A stretch of 44,211 bases of DNA from Desulfarculaceae bacterium. Lineage in GTDB: Bacteria > Desulfobacterota > Desulfarculia > Desulfarculales > Desulfarculaceae. The stretch is from the NCBI GenBank assembly GCA_027067385.1, contig JAMOVV010000076.1:1-44211 (forward strand), in the 5' to 3' direction. How positions within the stretch are numbered: position 1 is the first letter of the stretch; each line of letters begins with the position of its first letter. Shown here piece after piece: positions 1 to 9,649 of the stretch. A model generated the notes under the pieces. The model was not told the DNA's origin. It made no database searches and saw nothing but the letters and a program-made list of their open reading frames with translations. The translations under genes and the position numbers were made by a program.

Positions 1-474
1 GAAGTCCACCTGCTCGAAGTAGCCGTGTACCACCTCCAGCCCGTGCTGGTGGCGCGCCCGCACCGCGAAGCTCTGGTCGTGGTCGATGCCCAGCACCCGC
101 CAGCCGGCGTCGGCCAGCTCGCGCAGGTCGTGGCCAAAGGCGCAGCCCACGCTCAGGGCGCTGGGCGGCGAGGAGAGCCGGGCGTCGGCCAGGTAGTCCA
201 GCAACCAGCGGGCGTGGCTGCGGCCATAGGTCCACAGCTTGTTGGAGCGCAGGTCCGCGGCAAAACCACCTCTCTGGCGGGCGCTGTCCAGGGCGTCCAC
301 CGGGTAGGGGGCCACCGCCACCGTGTTGTCGATGAACACGCAGCCGCAGCCGCCGCAGCGGTAGTAGGTGTTGCCCAGGGGGTTGCGGTAATACTCCCGG
401 CCTTCGGCGCGGTCGCACACCGGGCACTGGTTGGGAGCCGGGCGAGACTCCTCAGCCTGGTTGGGCTTGGGCAT
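1..474 (-). CDS. class I SAM-dependent methyltransferase with N-terminal zinc-ribbon (3' end truncated by window edge)
   Basis: Read on the minus strand from ATG at 474: MPKPNQAEESRPAPNQCPVCDRAEGREYYRNPLGNTYYRCGGCGCVFID...ALSVGCAFGHDLRELADAGWRVLGIDHD; CxxC...CxxC pair plus SAM-binding motif I (VGCAFGHDL). Open to the window edge, so absent from the ORF track. Confidence 0.8.
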   Translation of the reverse strand, partial: MPKPNQAEESRPAPNQCPVCDRAEGREYYRNPLGNTYYRCGGCGCVFIDNTVAVAPYPVDALDSARQRGGFAADLRSNKLWTYGRSHARWLLDYLADARLSSPPSALSVGCAFGHDLRELADAGWRVLGIDHDQSFAVRARHQHGLEVVHGYFEQVDF

Positions 475-507
475 CGCGGTCCTCCTTTTGCTGGAGCTCA
501 CCGGGGC

Positions 508-2670
508 TCATTGCCGCAGGCCTGGCCGGCGGCTCTCGAAGCTCGGCGGAGTAACCACCCGGATATCACCAGCGGCTCGGCTGGAGCCGAAGCATTGCCG
601 GATGATCGCCAGGCGGGTGCGAATTTCCTGTTCGGTGGCGTTCTGCTCATAGGGGTCCCAGTTGGTGCGCCGCCCGGGGACAAACCTATCGCCGGGCATC
701 CTGAACGGCCGGGTCACCCGGCCGCGCAGTAGGGCATCGACGTGCTCCGCCGCTCGCTTGGTGGCCTTACCGTCGATGGGTCCGTAAAATTCCTTCTCCA
801 AGACCGCGATCATCTCCCGGTCGGCGTTGCTCCGGCCCAATTGAATCCCGGCTATGGCCTGCGCCAACTGCTCCGTAGTGTCCACGGCCGGGGCTACCCG
901 GGCGATGGGGGTCCACGCCGGATCGGGGTTCAAATAGCTCACCGAGGGTATCCCCAGAGAATGAGCCTCCAGGGCGGTATTGGAGCCGGCGTGGACGAGC
1001 AGATCAATTTGCGGCAATATCTCGACCATGTAGCCATCGAGTATCACCGGAATGTTCAGGCCGTTTTTCGCGAAGAACTCAAGATAGGCTTCGGCCTTTT
1101 CGCCGGGGTGCACCTTGACGATAAAATTCCACTGGTCGCCTATACCTTGATATAGTTCGTGGATCGCCCTCAACCAGCCCAAACGACATTTGATGTCCTG
1201 CTCCACGCGGCGTTTGATCTCTGGGATAGCCTGGCCCGACTTGTTTTTGCCAAACAAAGCCTCGGGCACCGCACCTTCGGGATCGCGGTCCGCCTTGGTC
1301 CAACGGGTGGCCCATAGCATGTTCTTTTTGGCCGGATCAATCCCATGGTTTCCGCAGAACTCCTCCCGGCGGGGTAGTTTCTCCCGCAGGTTGGGGATGA
1401 AATAAGGGTCCATGAGCATGCAGCCCACCGCCCGGGCCCGGGACTTTGGCAGATGACCCCGCTCCAAGGTGAAAGACAAACACTCCTGGTTGGAGAAAAA
1501 CTCCAGGTCCACCACCGGGCTATAGTCCCATCCGCCTATCCACCAACGTTTCTCGGTCTCGGAGCGCATCTCCCATTTCTCACGGGAATAGCCGGTCTCC
1601 TCTCGCCGGGCGACAGATATAATGTTCCTCTCCTTGGCGAACCTGGCCAGCCCCATGGCGTACTCGGTGGTGCGCGATCCCCAGATCACGACATCGGGCA
1701 GCAACTCCAAGATAGAATTTTCCGGCGAATCCAAAAGAGGACGGAAAAATACCTCGTACCCTTTTTCCTCCAGCCAATATCCCAGCAGCAAGTCGATATA
1801 CAGATCGCGCTGCTTACGGGGGATGAAGACCAGGATGCGTTTGCCTTGGCCCGAGGTGGCATGGGGTGGCAGACAGTGTCGGCGCAGTTGTTTAAGTTGG
1901 ACCCGCAGGGGATGGTCGTCCCCCAGGTGCTTCTCCAGGATCAGGAGGGAAGCGAACCATAAGCGGTCCTGGGACAGGTAGTGGTTTAACTGCTCGGGAA
2001 ATTGGCCTCCCCGGACCAGGGCCGGCAGATGACGTCTCAGTACGGCCGGGCCGAAGAAAGGGTCAATCTCCAACAGCCGCTCGGCCAACAACCGGCTTGG
2101 GCGGTCTTCCGGGGGGGGCCAGGCCAGTTGTTCAAAGTATTGGCTCGGTGGCTGATCCGTCACCTCCCCGCCCAACCTCTTGTGAATCAGCCAGAGAATG
2201 TCGGCGACCGCATGGCTGGACAGGGAGTCCCCGGCCATGTAATCACCGCAGACCAGGACCTCTCCCGGATAAACGCTGTCTTCACCGCCAGGCAATTGCC
2301 GCTCTTCACGCACCACGGTCCATAGACCCCATCCGGCCGCCAGGGACCGGGCGGTGCGCTCGCTCTGGTCCCGGAGCACCAAGGAGCCACGGGCCAAGTC
2401 CAGGATACCCTTGGCGCTGTAGGGCGCCAGGTCAAATCCTTTAAAGCAATCCAGCTCCGCCAGGCTGTCGACAACCACATAAACCAGATCGCATTCGTCC
2501 ATGGTCGCGGGGGAAACGTCCACTCCCCCGCTGAAGTGCTTCAGTTGCTCCTGGCGCCAATCCTGACCCGGCATGCGGCCTAAGAGACAGCTATGTCCCC
2601 GTTCGGCCAATTGAACCGCCAGAGAACACAGGGGATGGTCCAAGGTGTTGGTTACGATTAATATCTTCAC
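508..2670 (-). CDS. surface carbohydrate biosynthesis protein (CDP-glycerol glycerophosphotransferase / GT-B-like)
   Basis: ORF 508..2772; GTG start at 2670 (VKILIVTNTLDHPLCSLAVQLAERGHS) gives a sensible N-terminus. C-terminal half RILVFIPRKQRDLYIDLLLGYWLEEKGYEVFFRP...HAGSNTALEAHSLGIPSVSY is typical of surface carbohydrate/glycosyltransferase-like proteins. Confidence 0.7.
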   Translation of the reverse strand: MKILIVTNTLDHPLCSLAVQLAERGHSCLLGRMPGQDWRQEQLKHFSGGVDVSPATMDECDLVYVVVDSLAELDCFKGFDLAPYSAKGILDLARGSLVLRDQSERTARSLAAGWGLWTVVREERQLPGGEDSVYPGEVLVCGDYMAGDSLSSHAVADILWLIHKRLGGEVTDQPPSQYFEQLAWPPPEDRPSRLLAERLLEIDPFFGPAVLRRHLPALVRGGQFPEQLNHYLSQDRLWFASLLILEKHLGDDHPLRVQLKQLRRHCLPPHATSGQGKRILVFIPRKQRDLYIDLLLGYWLEEKGYEVFFRPLLDSPENSILELLPDVVIWGSRTTEYAMGLARFAKERNIISVARREETGYSREKWEMRSETEKRWWIGGWDYSPVVDLEFFSNQECLSFTLERGHLPKSRARAVGCMLMDPYFIPNLREKLPRREEFCGNHGIDPAKKNMLWATRWTKADRDPEGAVPEALFGKNKSGQAIPEIKRRVEQDIKCRLGWLRAIHELYQGIGDQWNFIVKVHPGEKAEAYLEFFAKNGLNIPVILDGYMVEILPQIDLLVHAGSNTALEAHSLGIPSVSYLNPDPAWTPIARVAPAVDTTEQLAQAIAGIQLGRSNADREMIAVLEKEFYGPIDGKATKRAAEHVDALLRGRVTRPFRMPGDRFVPGRRTNWDPYEQNATEQEIRTRLAIIRQCFGSSRAAGDIRVVTPPSFESRRPGLRQ

Positions 2671-2806
2671 GGTGTTTACTCCAGTGTTTTCCCTCGCGCT
2701 AGAAACACTCTCCGGCCGGCTCGGTATCAGCCGGACATATCCATTCGTTGCACACGCCGCCGGTAACCCCATTCCCCCCTGTTGCGTTTAGCCGACCACC
2801 GCCCGG

Positions 2807-4183
2807 TTATTCCGGTGATCCGGCCCAGTAGCCGGTGTCGGTCACGGGCAGAAAGTTTTGTCCGTCGCGCACCAGCAGCGCGGTGTCGGAGAACCCGGCC
2901 GGGTCGTTGGCCCCGATGCCGATGAACTTGATCATGCCCGGGTGGCGCAGGTGGTAGGCCCAGCGGGTCTGGCCCAGGCGCACGAAGTTCTGGTGGAAGA
3001 AGCGGTAGTCGTCGGTCATCAGGGCCAGGAAAGGCTCGCTGCCAAAGACCGGCCGTGAGCTCTCGGCCTTCACCTGGCCGTCCTGGTACCACAGCCTGAG
3101 CTGCAAGCCGCCATCTGGTTGGCGCCCCAACACCGCCCGGGCCGCCGCCACCGCGGTGGCGTTTTGCCAGCGCACCCCGGGGAACTCGGCGGCCACCTTT
3201 TTTACCAGGCGGTGGTAGCCCTCGGCCTCCGGGGCCAGGCGACGGAAGTCGTGGCTAAAGGCCGAGAGCACGGTGGGCCGGCCGGAGTCGGCCCGGACAA
3301 AGGCCTGGCGCACGTCTTCCTCGGTGAGGGTGTAGAGCCGGGTCTTGTAGCACAGGCTGCGGAACATGGTGCGGCGCAGGTTGCCCGGCCGCTCCAGGTC
3401 GTGGCCGTCGGGATGGTAGTGCGACCAGTCGTTGGGGGCCCGCAGCCAGAAGTCCACCTCGTCGCGCACCCGCTGGTCTTGGTCATAGTCGAACGACGGG
3501 GCGTGGTTGCTGAAGTCAAAGGGCAGCCAATTCTCCAGCCACAGGTTGGCGTCCCAGCGCTCCAGGCAATAGCCGGCCCGGTAGGCGGCCGGGAAGTGGC
3601 GATGCTCGATGATGTAGCGGCACAGTATCTGGTTGTACTCGTCGCAGGCGTGGAAGTTGGTCTCCTTGATGAAGGGATGGTCGTCCTTGCGGATCTGGTG
3701 GTAGTGCCAGTAGAAGCCGTCGAGCTCGAGGCTGTCGCGGTTGGTGAAGGCCTCGCGCAGGTTCACGTAGACCTGGCCGTAGCCAAAGAGACGCCGCCGC
3801 GGGTTGATCAGGGTGCCCACGTTGTCGAGCACGAACCAGCTCCAGCGGTAGGGCCCGCCCTGGGGATCGGCGTGCTGGTGGCGGAAGTCCTGGCTGGTGG
3901 CCTCCTGCACCGCCGCGGCGTAGGCCGCCTTGTCCGAGAGAAACTCGGTGGTGCTGAGGAAGTGGGCGATCTCGTCCTCGCGGCCGCCGGCCGGGGTCTG
4001 GCCGCGGGCGTAGGCCGCGATGACCCGCCCCAGGGCGCGGTAGTCGGCCGAGGTGTCGATGCCCAGGTCGTAGAGTTCATTGAGCCGCAGGGCGGTGGCC
4101 TTGGGCGATTGGTACAGGGGCCCCTCGGTGTCCACCGCGTGCACCACGTATAGCTGCTTGTCGTTATCGCTCACGTCGATCAC
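2807..4183 (-). CDS. polysaccharide deacetylase-like (NodB-fold) hypothetical protein
   Basis: 458 aa ORF; N-terminal YVVHAVDTEGPLY, central AYRAGYCLERWDANLWLENWLPFDFSNHAPS resembling deacetylase RAG motif, C-terminal AFSHDF. Confidence 0.5.
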   Translation of the reverse strand: MIDVSDNDKQLYVVHAVDTEGPLYQSPKATALRLNELYDLGIDTSADYRALGRVIAAYARGQTPAGGREDEIAHFLSTTEFLSDKAAYAAAVQEATSQDFRHQHADPQGGPYRWSWFVLDNVGTLINPRRRLFGYGQVYVNLREAFTNRDSLELDGFYWHYHQIRKDDHPFIKETNFHACDEYNQILCRYIIEHRHFPAAYRAGYCLERWDANLWLENWLPFDFSNHAPSFDYDQDQRVRDEVDFWLRAPNDWSHYHPDGHDLERPGNLRRTMFRSLCYKTRLYTLTEEDVRQAFVRADSGRPTVLSAFSHDFRRLAPEAEGYHRLVKKVAAEFPGVRWQNATAVAAARAVLGRQPDGGLQLRLWYQDGQVKAESSRPVFGSEPFLALMTDDYRFFHQNFVRLGQTRWAYHLRHPGMIKFIGIGANDPAGFSDTALLVRDGQNFLPVTDTGYWAGSPE

Positions 4184-5447
4184 CTTCTCGGGTTGGGGTG
4201 GCGCCGGGGCCGCGGCCCTCGGCGGTTTCCAGCAAAGCCTTAAATACCTCCCGGGTCAAAAAGGCCCGCTCGATCAGCGGTCCCAGCCGGTCAAGCTCCA
4301 GACCCCGGCCGCGGTCCAGCAGGTCGTAGCGCAGCCGCTCCCGGGCCAGGGCCTCGGCGGTGTAGGCGGCCGAACAATCCATGGTGCGGGTTATCCAGCC
4401 GGCCAGTTCGTCGGCGGGCACCGCCGGCGGGTCCAGGATCAAATCCGCACCGGCCGCCGGCGGCCAGTCGCCGGTCAACTCGTAGTCCCACAGGAGCATC
4501 TCCGGGGCGCAGAGGAACTCGATGAGCTCGATCTCGCGCCGGGCCAGGGCCCCGCGCCAGCGCCGGCAGGTGGCCGGGTCAAAGCCGGCCGCGCCGCGTG
4601 CCTGGTAGGCGGTGTTCTGGCGCCAGGGCCGGCCCCGGCCATTGACAAAGCCGGCCGGGTCCACCATGGCCGGGTGCCAGTCCAGCTCCAGGAAGCGGCA
4701 GATGTCCTCGGTGGCGCCCACCGGGTCGGTGATGAGGTCTTCAAAGCGCAGGGCCAGGGTGCGCGCCCGCGCCGGCGAGGCCCCCCGGCCGTAGAGCCAG
4801 CCCAGGGCGGCCAGCTTGCGCCACTGGCGGCCCATGAACAGCCAGGGGTATTTTTCGGCCCGGTGCTTCTTGGAGGCGGCCACCCCGCGGGGGTCGCGGG
4901 TGAGGTAGATCACCTTGAGCTGGTCGTCGCTACGCAGCAGAGCCGGCACGAACTCGCCGGTCCAGACCTCCTTGATCCCGGCCACCGCGGTGTCCGGGCC
5001 GCCGTAGGCCCGGACCACCAGGGGCCACAGGCCGGCCAGCACCTGGCCGTAGGTCTCGCCGCCGAGCTGGTCCAGGTGGGGGGCCAGCCAGGGCGCGTAC
5101 TGGTCGTTGTCCGTGCACCAGCGCTGCATCAGGGCGCGCAGGCGCGCCAGTTCCTCGGCGTCGATGGCCACCTCCAGGTCGGCTTCCTGGATGCCGGTGA
5201 AGAGACGGCGGCGATCAAAATAATAGTCGTGCAGGGGCTCGTCAAAGTCGAAGCTGTGGCCCAGGCCCAGCTTGGCGGCCAGGGCGTTGCGCAGGAACTT
5301 GAAGAAGGGGAAGGCCCCGTCGCCGGCCAGGGCCACGGCCGGGTGGGCGTGCAGCATCCGCCCCAAAAGGGTAGTGCCCGACCTGAACATGCCTGTTACC
5401 AATACTCGTTTCACCGGTCTTGACGCCTCCCGCTCGCCAACGCCCAC
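4164..5447 (-). CDS. sulfotransferase family protein
   Basis: N-terminal PAPS 5'-phosphosulfate-binding motif VTGMFRSGTTLLGRMLHAHPAVALAGD and internal VIYLTRDPRGVAASKK (3'-PB-like motif). Confidence 0.85.
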   Translation of the reverse strand: MGVGEREASRPVKRVLVTGMFRSGTTLLGRMLHAHPAVALAGDGAFPFFKFLRNALAAKLGLGHSFDFDEPLHDYYFDRRRLFTGIQEADLEVAIDAEELARLRALMQRWCTDNDQYAPWLAPHLDQLGGETYGQVLAGLWPLVVRAYGGPDTAVAGIKEVWTGEFVPALLRSDDQLKVIYLTRDPRGVAASKKHRAEKYPWLFMGRQWRKLAALGWLYGRGASPARARTLALRFEDLITDPVGATEDICRFLELDWHPAMVDPAGFVNGRGRPWRQNTAYQARGAAGFDPATCRRWRGALARREIELIEFLCAPEMLLWDYELTGDWPPAAGADLILDPPAVPADELAGWITRTMDCSAAYTAEALARERLRYDLLDRGRGLELDRLGPLIERAFLTREVFKALLETAEGRGPGATPTREGDRRER

Positions 5448-5448
5448 C

Positions 5449-6498
5449 CTACATGTTGGCGCAGGCCCACTCGTAATTGTCCATGGTGCCCACGTCCAGC
5501 CAGAATTCGGTTATGGGAAAACAGGCCACCGCGCCGGGGTGGGCCTGGTTGATGCGGTCCAGGAAGTCGGGCATGTCGCAGTATCGCCCGCGCTCCATCA
5601 ACTCCAGGGCGCCGGGGTCGAAGACATAGATGCCGCAGTTGACCAGGAACTTCATCTCCGGCTTTTCCTCGATGGTCTCGTAGGCCGCCTTGTTCACCTT
5701 CACCACGCCGTAGGGAATCTTCACCACCTGGTTGCGCACGCACACGGTGGCCAGGTTGTTGCCGGTGGTGTGGTAGTTCATCAGGTGGTTGAAGTTGAGC
5801 TTGGTGAGCAGGTCTCCGTTGGTGACCATGAAGGGCCGGTCCAGGTCGCCGGGCAGCAGGGACAAGGGACCGGCGGTGCCCAAGGGCTGGTCCTCTTCCA
5901 GGTAATGTATCTCCACCCCCAGCTGGCTGCCGTCGCCGAAGTATTCCTTGATCACCGAGGCCAGGTAGTTGACCGAGAGGAACAGCCGCCGGAAGTTGTG
6001 GTCGATGAGCTTCTTGACGATTATCTCCAGCATGGGGATGCCGCCCACCGGCAGCATGGGCTTGGGCTTCTCCAGGGTGAGGGGGCGCAGGCGGGTGCCC
6101 ATGCCCCCGGCCAGGATGACCACCGAATCGGTGTAGCGCTGGGCCTGGCCCACGATGTCCTTGGTGTAATACAGGGCGGTAACCACCCCGTTTTCATCCA
6201 GCACCGGCATCCAGGAATGGAAGCGCCGCTTGGCCTTGTCCAGGATGTCCTGGAAGACGCAGTCCTCGCTGACAAAGGTGGGACAGGGGTTCATGACCTT
6301 TTGCAGGGGCTGGTCCACCCCCGCCCCCATGATGATGGCCTTGCGGATGTCGGAGTCCACCACGGTGCCCAACAGCCGCCTCTGGCCGTCCACCACCAAC
6401 ACCAGGCTGTTGCTCTTGTCGATGATCTTCATCGCCTCCAGCATGCTGGCGGTGGGCGGTTGCAGCAGCTCGGGATATTTACGCAGGTAGTTGAGCAT
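5449..6498 (-). CDS. ptmE: CBS-domain sugar-phosphate nucleotidyltransferase (PtmE-like)
   Basis: N-terminal CBS pair (LVLVVDGQRRLLGTVVDSDIRKAI; MPVLDENGVVTALYYTKDI) then VVILAGGMGTRLRPLTLEKPKPMLPVGGIPMLE nucleotidyltransferase signature. Confidence 0.85.
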   Translation of the reverse strand: MLNYLRKYPELLQPPTASMLEAMKIIDKSNSLVLVVDGQRRLLGTVVDSDIRKAIIMGAGVDQPLQKVMNPCPTFVSEDCVFQDILDKAKRRFHSWMPVLDENGVVTALYYTKDIVGQAQRYTDSVVILAGGMGTRLRPLTLEKPKPMLPVGGIPMLEIIVKKLIDHNFRRLFLSVNYLASVIKEYFGDGSQLGVEIHYLEEDQPLGTAGPLSLLPGDLDRPFMVTNGDLLTKLNFNHLMNYHTTGNNLATVCVRNQVVKIPYGVVKVNKAAYETIEEKPEMKFLVNCGIYVFDPGALELMERGRYCDMPDFLDRINQAHPGAVACFPITEFWLDVGTMDNYEWACANM

Positions 6499-6563
6499 TT
6501 GATTCCTTGTCCCTGGCTGGGCTCTCGCCGGCCGCTATCCGCCGGGCGGGCGAGGCCGTTTCC

Positions 6564-7313
6564 CTAGTCGTCAAAGGGCTGGTGCAGGTGCCGATTGGCC
6601 CGGCAGAGCCCCTGTTGGTCGCAAAAGTCGATGACCTCACGGTTGTCGAAGCGGTACCCCTTGATGGGCAAAAAGTGTTCGATCACCCGGCGCACCACCG
6701 CGAAGTCCTCAGGGTAGTCCACCGTTAAGAAGATATCGTCACGCGCCTGGCCCGGCGGGGGAGTGATCTTGGCGGTGGCGAAGCGCTCCGGCTCCATGGG
6801 CACGAAGCCGGCGGTGAGCCGGGACGGATCGGCCGTGGCCCAGTGGTCGTGGGCCGCTTGCAGGGCCTCGCGCTCGATCACCACCACCGAGGTGCCCATC
6901 ACCCAGCCGCGGCGGTGGGCCCCGGTGGTCACCTGCCACCGGCCGTCGCGGTGCACCTGCATGGCCAAGGCGACGCCGGCCGGGTCCACCAGGGGATCGT
7001 CGCCCTGCAGGCGGATGATGGTATCGACCCCGTAGTGCCGGGCCGCGCCCAAGAAGCGGGCCGCGATATCCTCGACCTCCCCGCGGTAGCAAGCCACCCC
7101 GGCGGCCTCGGCCAGGTCGGCGATGGGCTGGTCGTCCTCCCGGGTGGTGGTGGCGATGATCAGCCGGTAGCGCTCCAGCAGCCCGTGGGCCCGCAGCCGC
7201 TCTACCTGGTGGCGCAGCATGGGCCGGCCGGCCATGGGCGCGCAGACCTTGCCCGGCAGGCGGGTGGAGCCCATGCGGGCCTGGATGATCATGGCGGCGG
7301 TCTCCGACGGCAT
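6564..7313 (-). CDS. acylneuraminate cytidylyltransferase / SpsF-like nucleotidyltransferase
   Basis: ATG at 7313: MPSETAAMIIQARMGSTRLPGKVCAPMAGRPMLRHQVERLR...IIRLQGDDPLVDP...FLTVDYPEDFAVVRRV. ORF-track extension to 8306 overlaps the upstream synthase and is spurious. Confidence 0.85.
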   Translation of the reverse strand: MPSETAAMIIQARMGSTRLPGKVCAPMAGRPMLRHQVERLRAHGLLERYRLIIATTTREDDQPIADLAEAAGVACYRGEVEDIAARFLGAARHYGVDTIIRLQGDDPLVDPAGVALAMQVHRDGRWQVTTGAHRRGWVMGTSVVVIEREALQAAHDHWATADPSRLTAGFVPMEPERFATAKITPPPGQARDDIFLTVDYPEDFAVVRRVIEHFLPIKGYRFDNREVIDFCDQQGLCRANRHLHQPFDD

Positions 7314-7333
7314 CACGGTCGTCTCCCCATGGC

Positions 7334-8383
7334 TCAAACCACCTCCCAGGTCACCGGCTGGTGCTTGGCCACCGGCCGGCGCAGGCGCCGGCCCAGCACC
7401 AGGTCCAGGTGCACCACCGAAATCCCCCGGTTGGGCTTGGCCAGGATCACCGCGTCGCTGTCGAGAACCTCGCCGGCGGCCAGGTCCCGGGCGGCGTAGA
7501 CGCCCCGGCGCCCGATGAAGCGCGGCAGGCTCATCTCCTCCACCTCGGTGCGGCGGCCCGAACCCAGGGAGCGCTCCAGGGCCCGCACCCGGGTCATGAA
7601 CTCGCCCAGTTCGCCCTCGAGCAGCGAAAAGACGTGCTCCGGCCCGGCGATGGTGCGGTCGCGGGTCACCGGCTTTTCGATCACCTCGGCCCCCAGGGCC
7701 AGGGCGGCCATGATCACGTCGCAGCCCGGGGTGTGGCACGACAGCCCCACCGGCGCGTCGAAGACCTGGCGCAGGGTGGTGATCATGCGCAGGTCGGTCT
7801 TCTCCGGCGGGGCGGGATAGCCGCTGGGGTTGTGCATGATGATCACCTGGTCCAGGCCGGCCTGGTTCAGGTTTATCACCGCCTGCTCCACCTCGTGGAT
7901 GAAGCTGCCGCCGGTGTCCAGGAACACCGGCCGGCCCAGGGAGGCCAGGTGGCGCTGCAGGGGATAGTTGGTCACGTCCGGGCTGGCCAGCTTGAAGGCG
8001 CAGACATCCAGCCGGTCGAAGAAGTCCGCCGCCCGGTTGGTGGCCACGGTGGGAAAAAACAAAATGCCGCAACGGTCGGCCTTGCGCTTGAGCCGGGCGT
8101 GGTCCTCCAGGCTCAGCTCCAGGCGCTTGAGCAGGTCGTAGTAGTTCTCCCGCACTTGGCCGGCGGCGGTGCCGTAGGTGTGCATCACCGTGCGGTCCAC
8201 CACCAACTCGTCGGCCTGGAAAGACTCCACCTTCACCGCGTCGGCCTCGGCTTCGGCCGCCCGTTCGATGAAACGCTCGGCCAGCTCTACGTTTTGCTCG
8301 TGGCACACCCCCAGCTCCACCACCACGAAGGCCTGGTGGCCACCGCCGATGGGCCGGCCGCCCACTGTCACCGTCTTGCTCAT
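7334..8383 (-). CDS. NeuB-family nonulosonic acid synthase-like protein (divergent paralogue, SAF-like C-terminus)
   Basis: AFVVVELGVCHEQNVELAERFIERAAEAEADAVKVESF...VGLSCHTPGCDVIMAALALGAEVIEKPVTRDRTIAGPEHVFSLL plus C-terminal RRGVYAARDLAAGEVLDSDAV (SAF). Likely start MSKTVTVGG at 8383. Confidence 0.8.
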   Translation of the reverse strand: MSKTVTVGGRPIGGGHQAFVVVELGVCHEQNVELAERFIERAAEAEADAVKVESFQADELVVDRTVMHTYGTAAGQVRENYYDLLKRLELSLEDHARLKRKADRCGILFFPTVATNRAADFFDRLDVCAFKLASPDVTNYPLQRHLASLGRPVFLDTGGSFIHEVEQAVINLNQAGLDQVIIMHNPSGYPAPPEKTDLRMITTLRQVFDAPVGLSCHTPGCDVIMAALALGAEVIEKPVTRDRTIAGPEHVFSLLEGELGEFMTRVRALERSLGSGRRTEVEEMSLPRFIGRRGVYAARDLAAGEVLDSDAVILAKPNRGISVVHLDLVLGRRLRRPVAKHQPVTWEVV

Positions 8384-8387
8384 AGAC

Positions 8388-9620
8388 CTACCCGCCAAAA
8401 TACTCGATGGTCCGGGCCAGGGCCTCCACCTTGGGCTGGGCCTCCCGGGCGTCGCGGTAGTTGTTTACAAACTGCATCAGCTTGCCTTGCAGCTCCTCGG
8501 CCGTGGGGCAGAGCCCCGGCTTATACTGAACCGGCGGCCCCTGGTAGAGGGGGCAGCGGTGGGGGCAGCCCTTGCCGTAGAAGCGGTAGTTGCGCATCAC
8601 GTCTTCCAGGTAGACCACCTGCCAGGCGGCGTAGATGCCGTCGCCGCCAAACTCCACGTACTTTTTCCGGAAGTCGCGCCAGGCGATACCGCGGGCCTCT
8701 CCCTCGAAGCGCACTCCAAAGGTGTAGTAGGTGTTGACGCAATCATCGGGCGTCTTCTGGGGCACCAGGTAGGAACAGCCGCTGTCCTGGATCACCCGGC
8801 GGTACATCCGCGCGATCTCGATGCGGGTGGCCACGTAGCGGTCCAGCTTGGCCAACTGGCCCATGCCCACCGCGGCGGCCACCTCGGGCATGCGGTAGTT
8901 CCAGCCAAAGGAGTCGTGGCGGATGTAGTCCGGGTCCTGCAGCTCGTCCTTGGCGATCTTGCGCACCCGGCCGTCGCCGGCCTGCAGGGCGGCGTAGCCC
9001 AGGCTGGCGAACTTGCGCACCGCCACCGCGTACTCCCGGCGGTTGGTGGTAACGATGCCGCCGTCGCCGGTGGTCATGTGCTTGGAGTTTTCAAAGCTGA
9101 AGCTGGCCATGTGCCCGATGGTCCCCACCGTGCGCCCCCGGTACCGGGCCAGGTGGGCCTGGGCGTCGTCCTCGATCACCACCAGGTCGTGCTCGGCGGC
9201 CATCTCCATCAGGGGATCGAAGTCCGCCGGCAGGCCGTAGAGCGAGACCGGTATGATGGCCTTGGTGCGTTCGGTGATCTTGCGGCGCACGTCCTCGGGA
9301 TCGATATTGAAAGTCTCGGGGTCCACGTCGGCGAATATGGGCACCGCGTTTTGATGCAGCACCACGCTGGCGGTGCTGATCACCGTGAGCGCCGGCACGA
9401 TCACCTCGTCGCCGGGGCCCACCCCGGCGGCGGCCAGGCAGGCGTGCATGGTGGAGGTGCCCGAGTTGAAGGTCACCGCGAACTCGGCCCCCACCTTGGC
9501 GGCAAAGGCCTGCTCGAAGCGCTGGTTCATGTTGCCGGAGGTGGAGGAGATGAAGTCCGAGGCCAGCACTTCCTTGATGAACTCCAGCTCCGTGTCGTCG
9601 AATCGCCAGGTGTTTTTCAT
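8388..9620 (-). CDS. DegT/DnrJ/EryC1/StrS family PLP aminotransferase
   Basis: MKNTWRFDDTELEFIKEVLAS...FNSGTSTMHACLAAAGVGPGDEVIVPALTVISTASVV...VIEDDAQAHLARYRGRTVGTIGHMASFSFENSKHMTTGDGG (PLP lysine region). Confidence 0.9.
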   Translation of the reverse strand: MKNTWRFDDTELEFIKEVLASDFISSTSGNMNQRFEQAFAAKVGAEFAVTFNSGTSTMHACLAAAGVGPGDEVIVPALTVISTASVVLHQNAVPIFADVDPETFNIDPEDVRRKITERTKAIIPVSLYGLPADFDPLMEMAAEHDLVVIEDDAQAHLARYRGRTVGTIGHMASFSFENSKHMTTGDGGIVTTNRREYAVAVRKFASLGYAALQAGDGRVRKIAKDELQDPDYIRHDSFGWNYRMPEVAAAVGMGQLAKLDRYVATRIEIARMYRRVIQDSGCSYLVPQKTPDDCVNTYYTFGVRFEGEARGIAWRDFRKKYVEFGGDGIYAAWQVVYLEDVMRNYRFYGKGCPHRCPLYQGPPVQYKPGLCPTAEELQGKLMQFVNNYRDAREAQPKVEALARTIEYFGG

Positions 9621-9649
9621 CGCTTTTCTCGCAAGGCTGCGGCGCCCGC

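Noticed and set aside
7314-8306. 5' extension of ORF 6564..8306 (580 aa)
   Set aside because: Overlaps the NeuB-like paralogue out of frame and is Pro/Gly/Arg-rich; true start is ATG at 7313.
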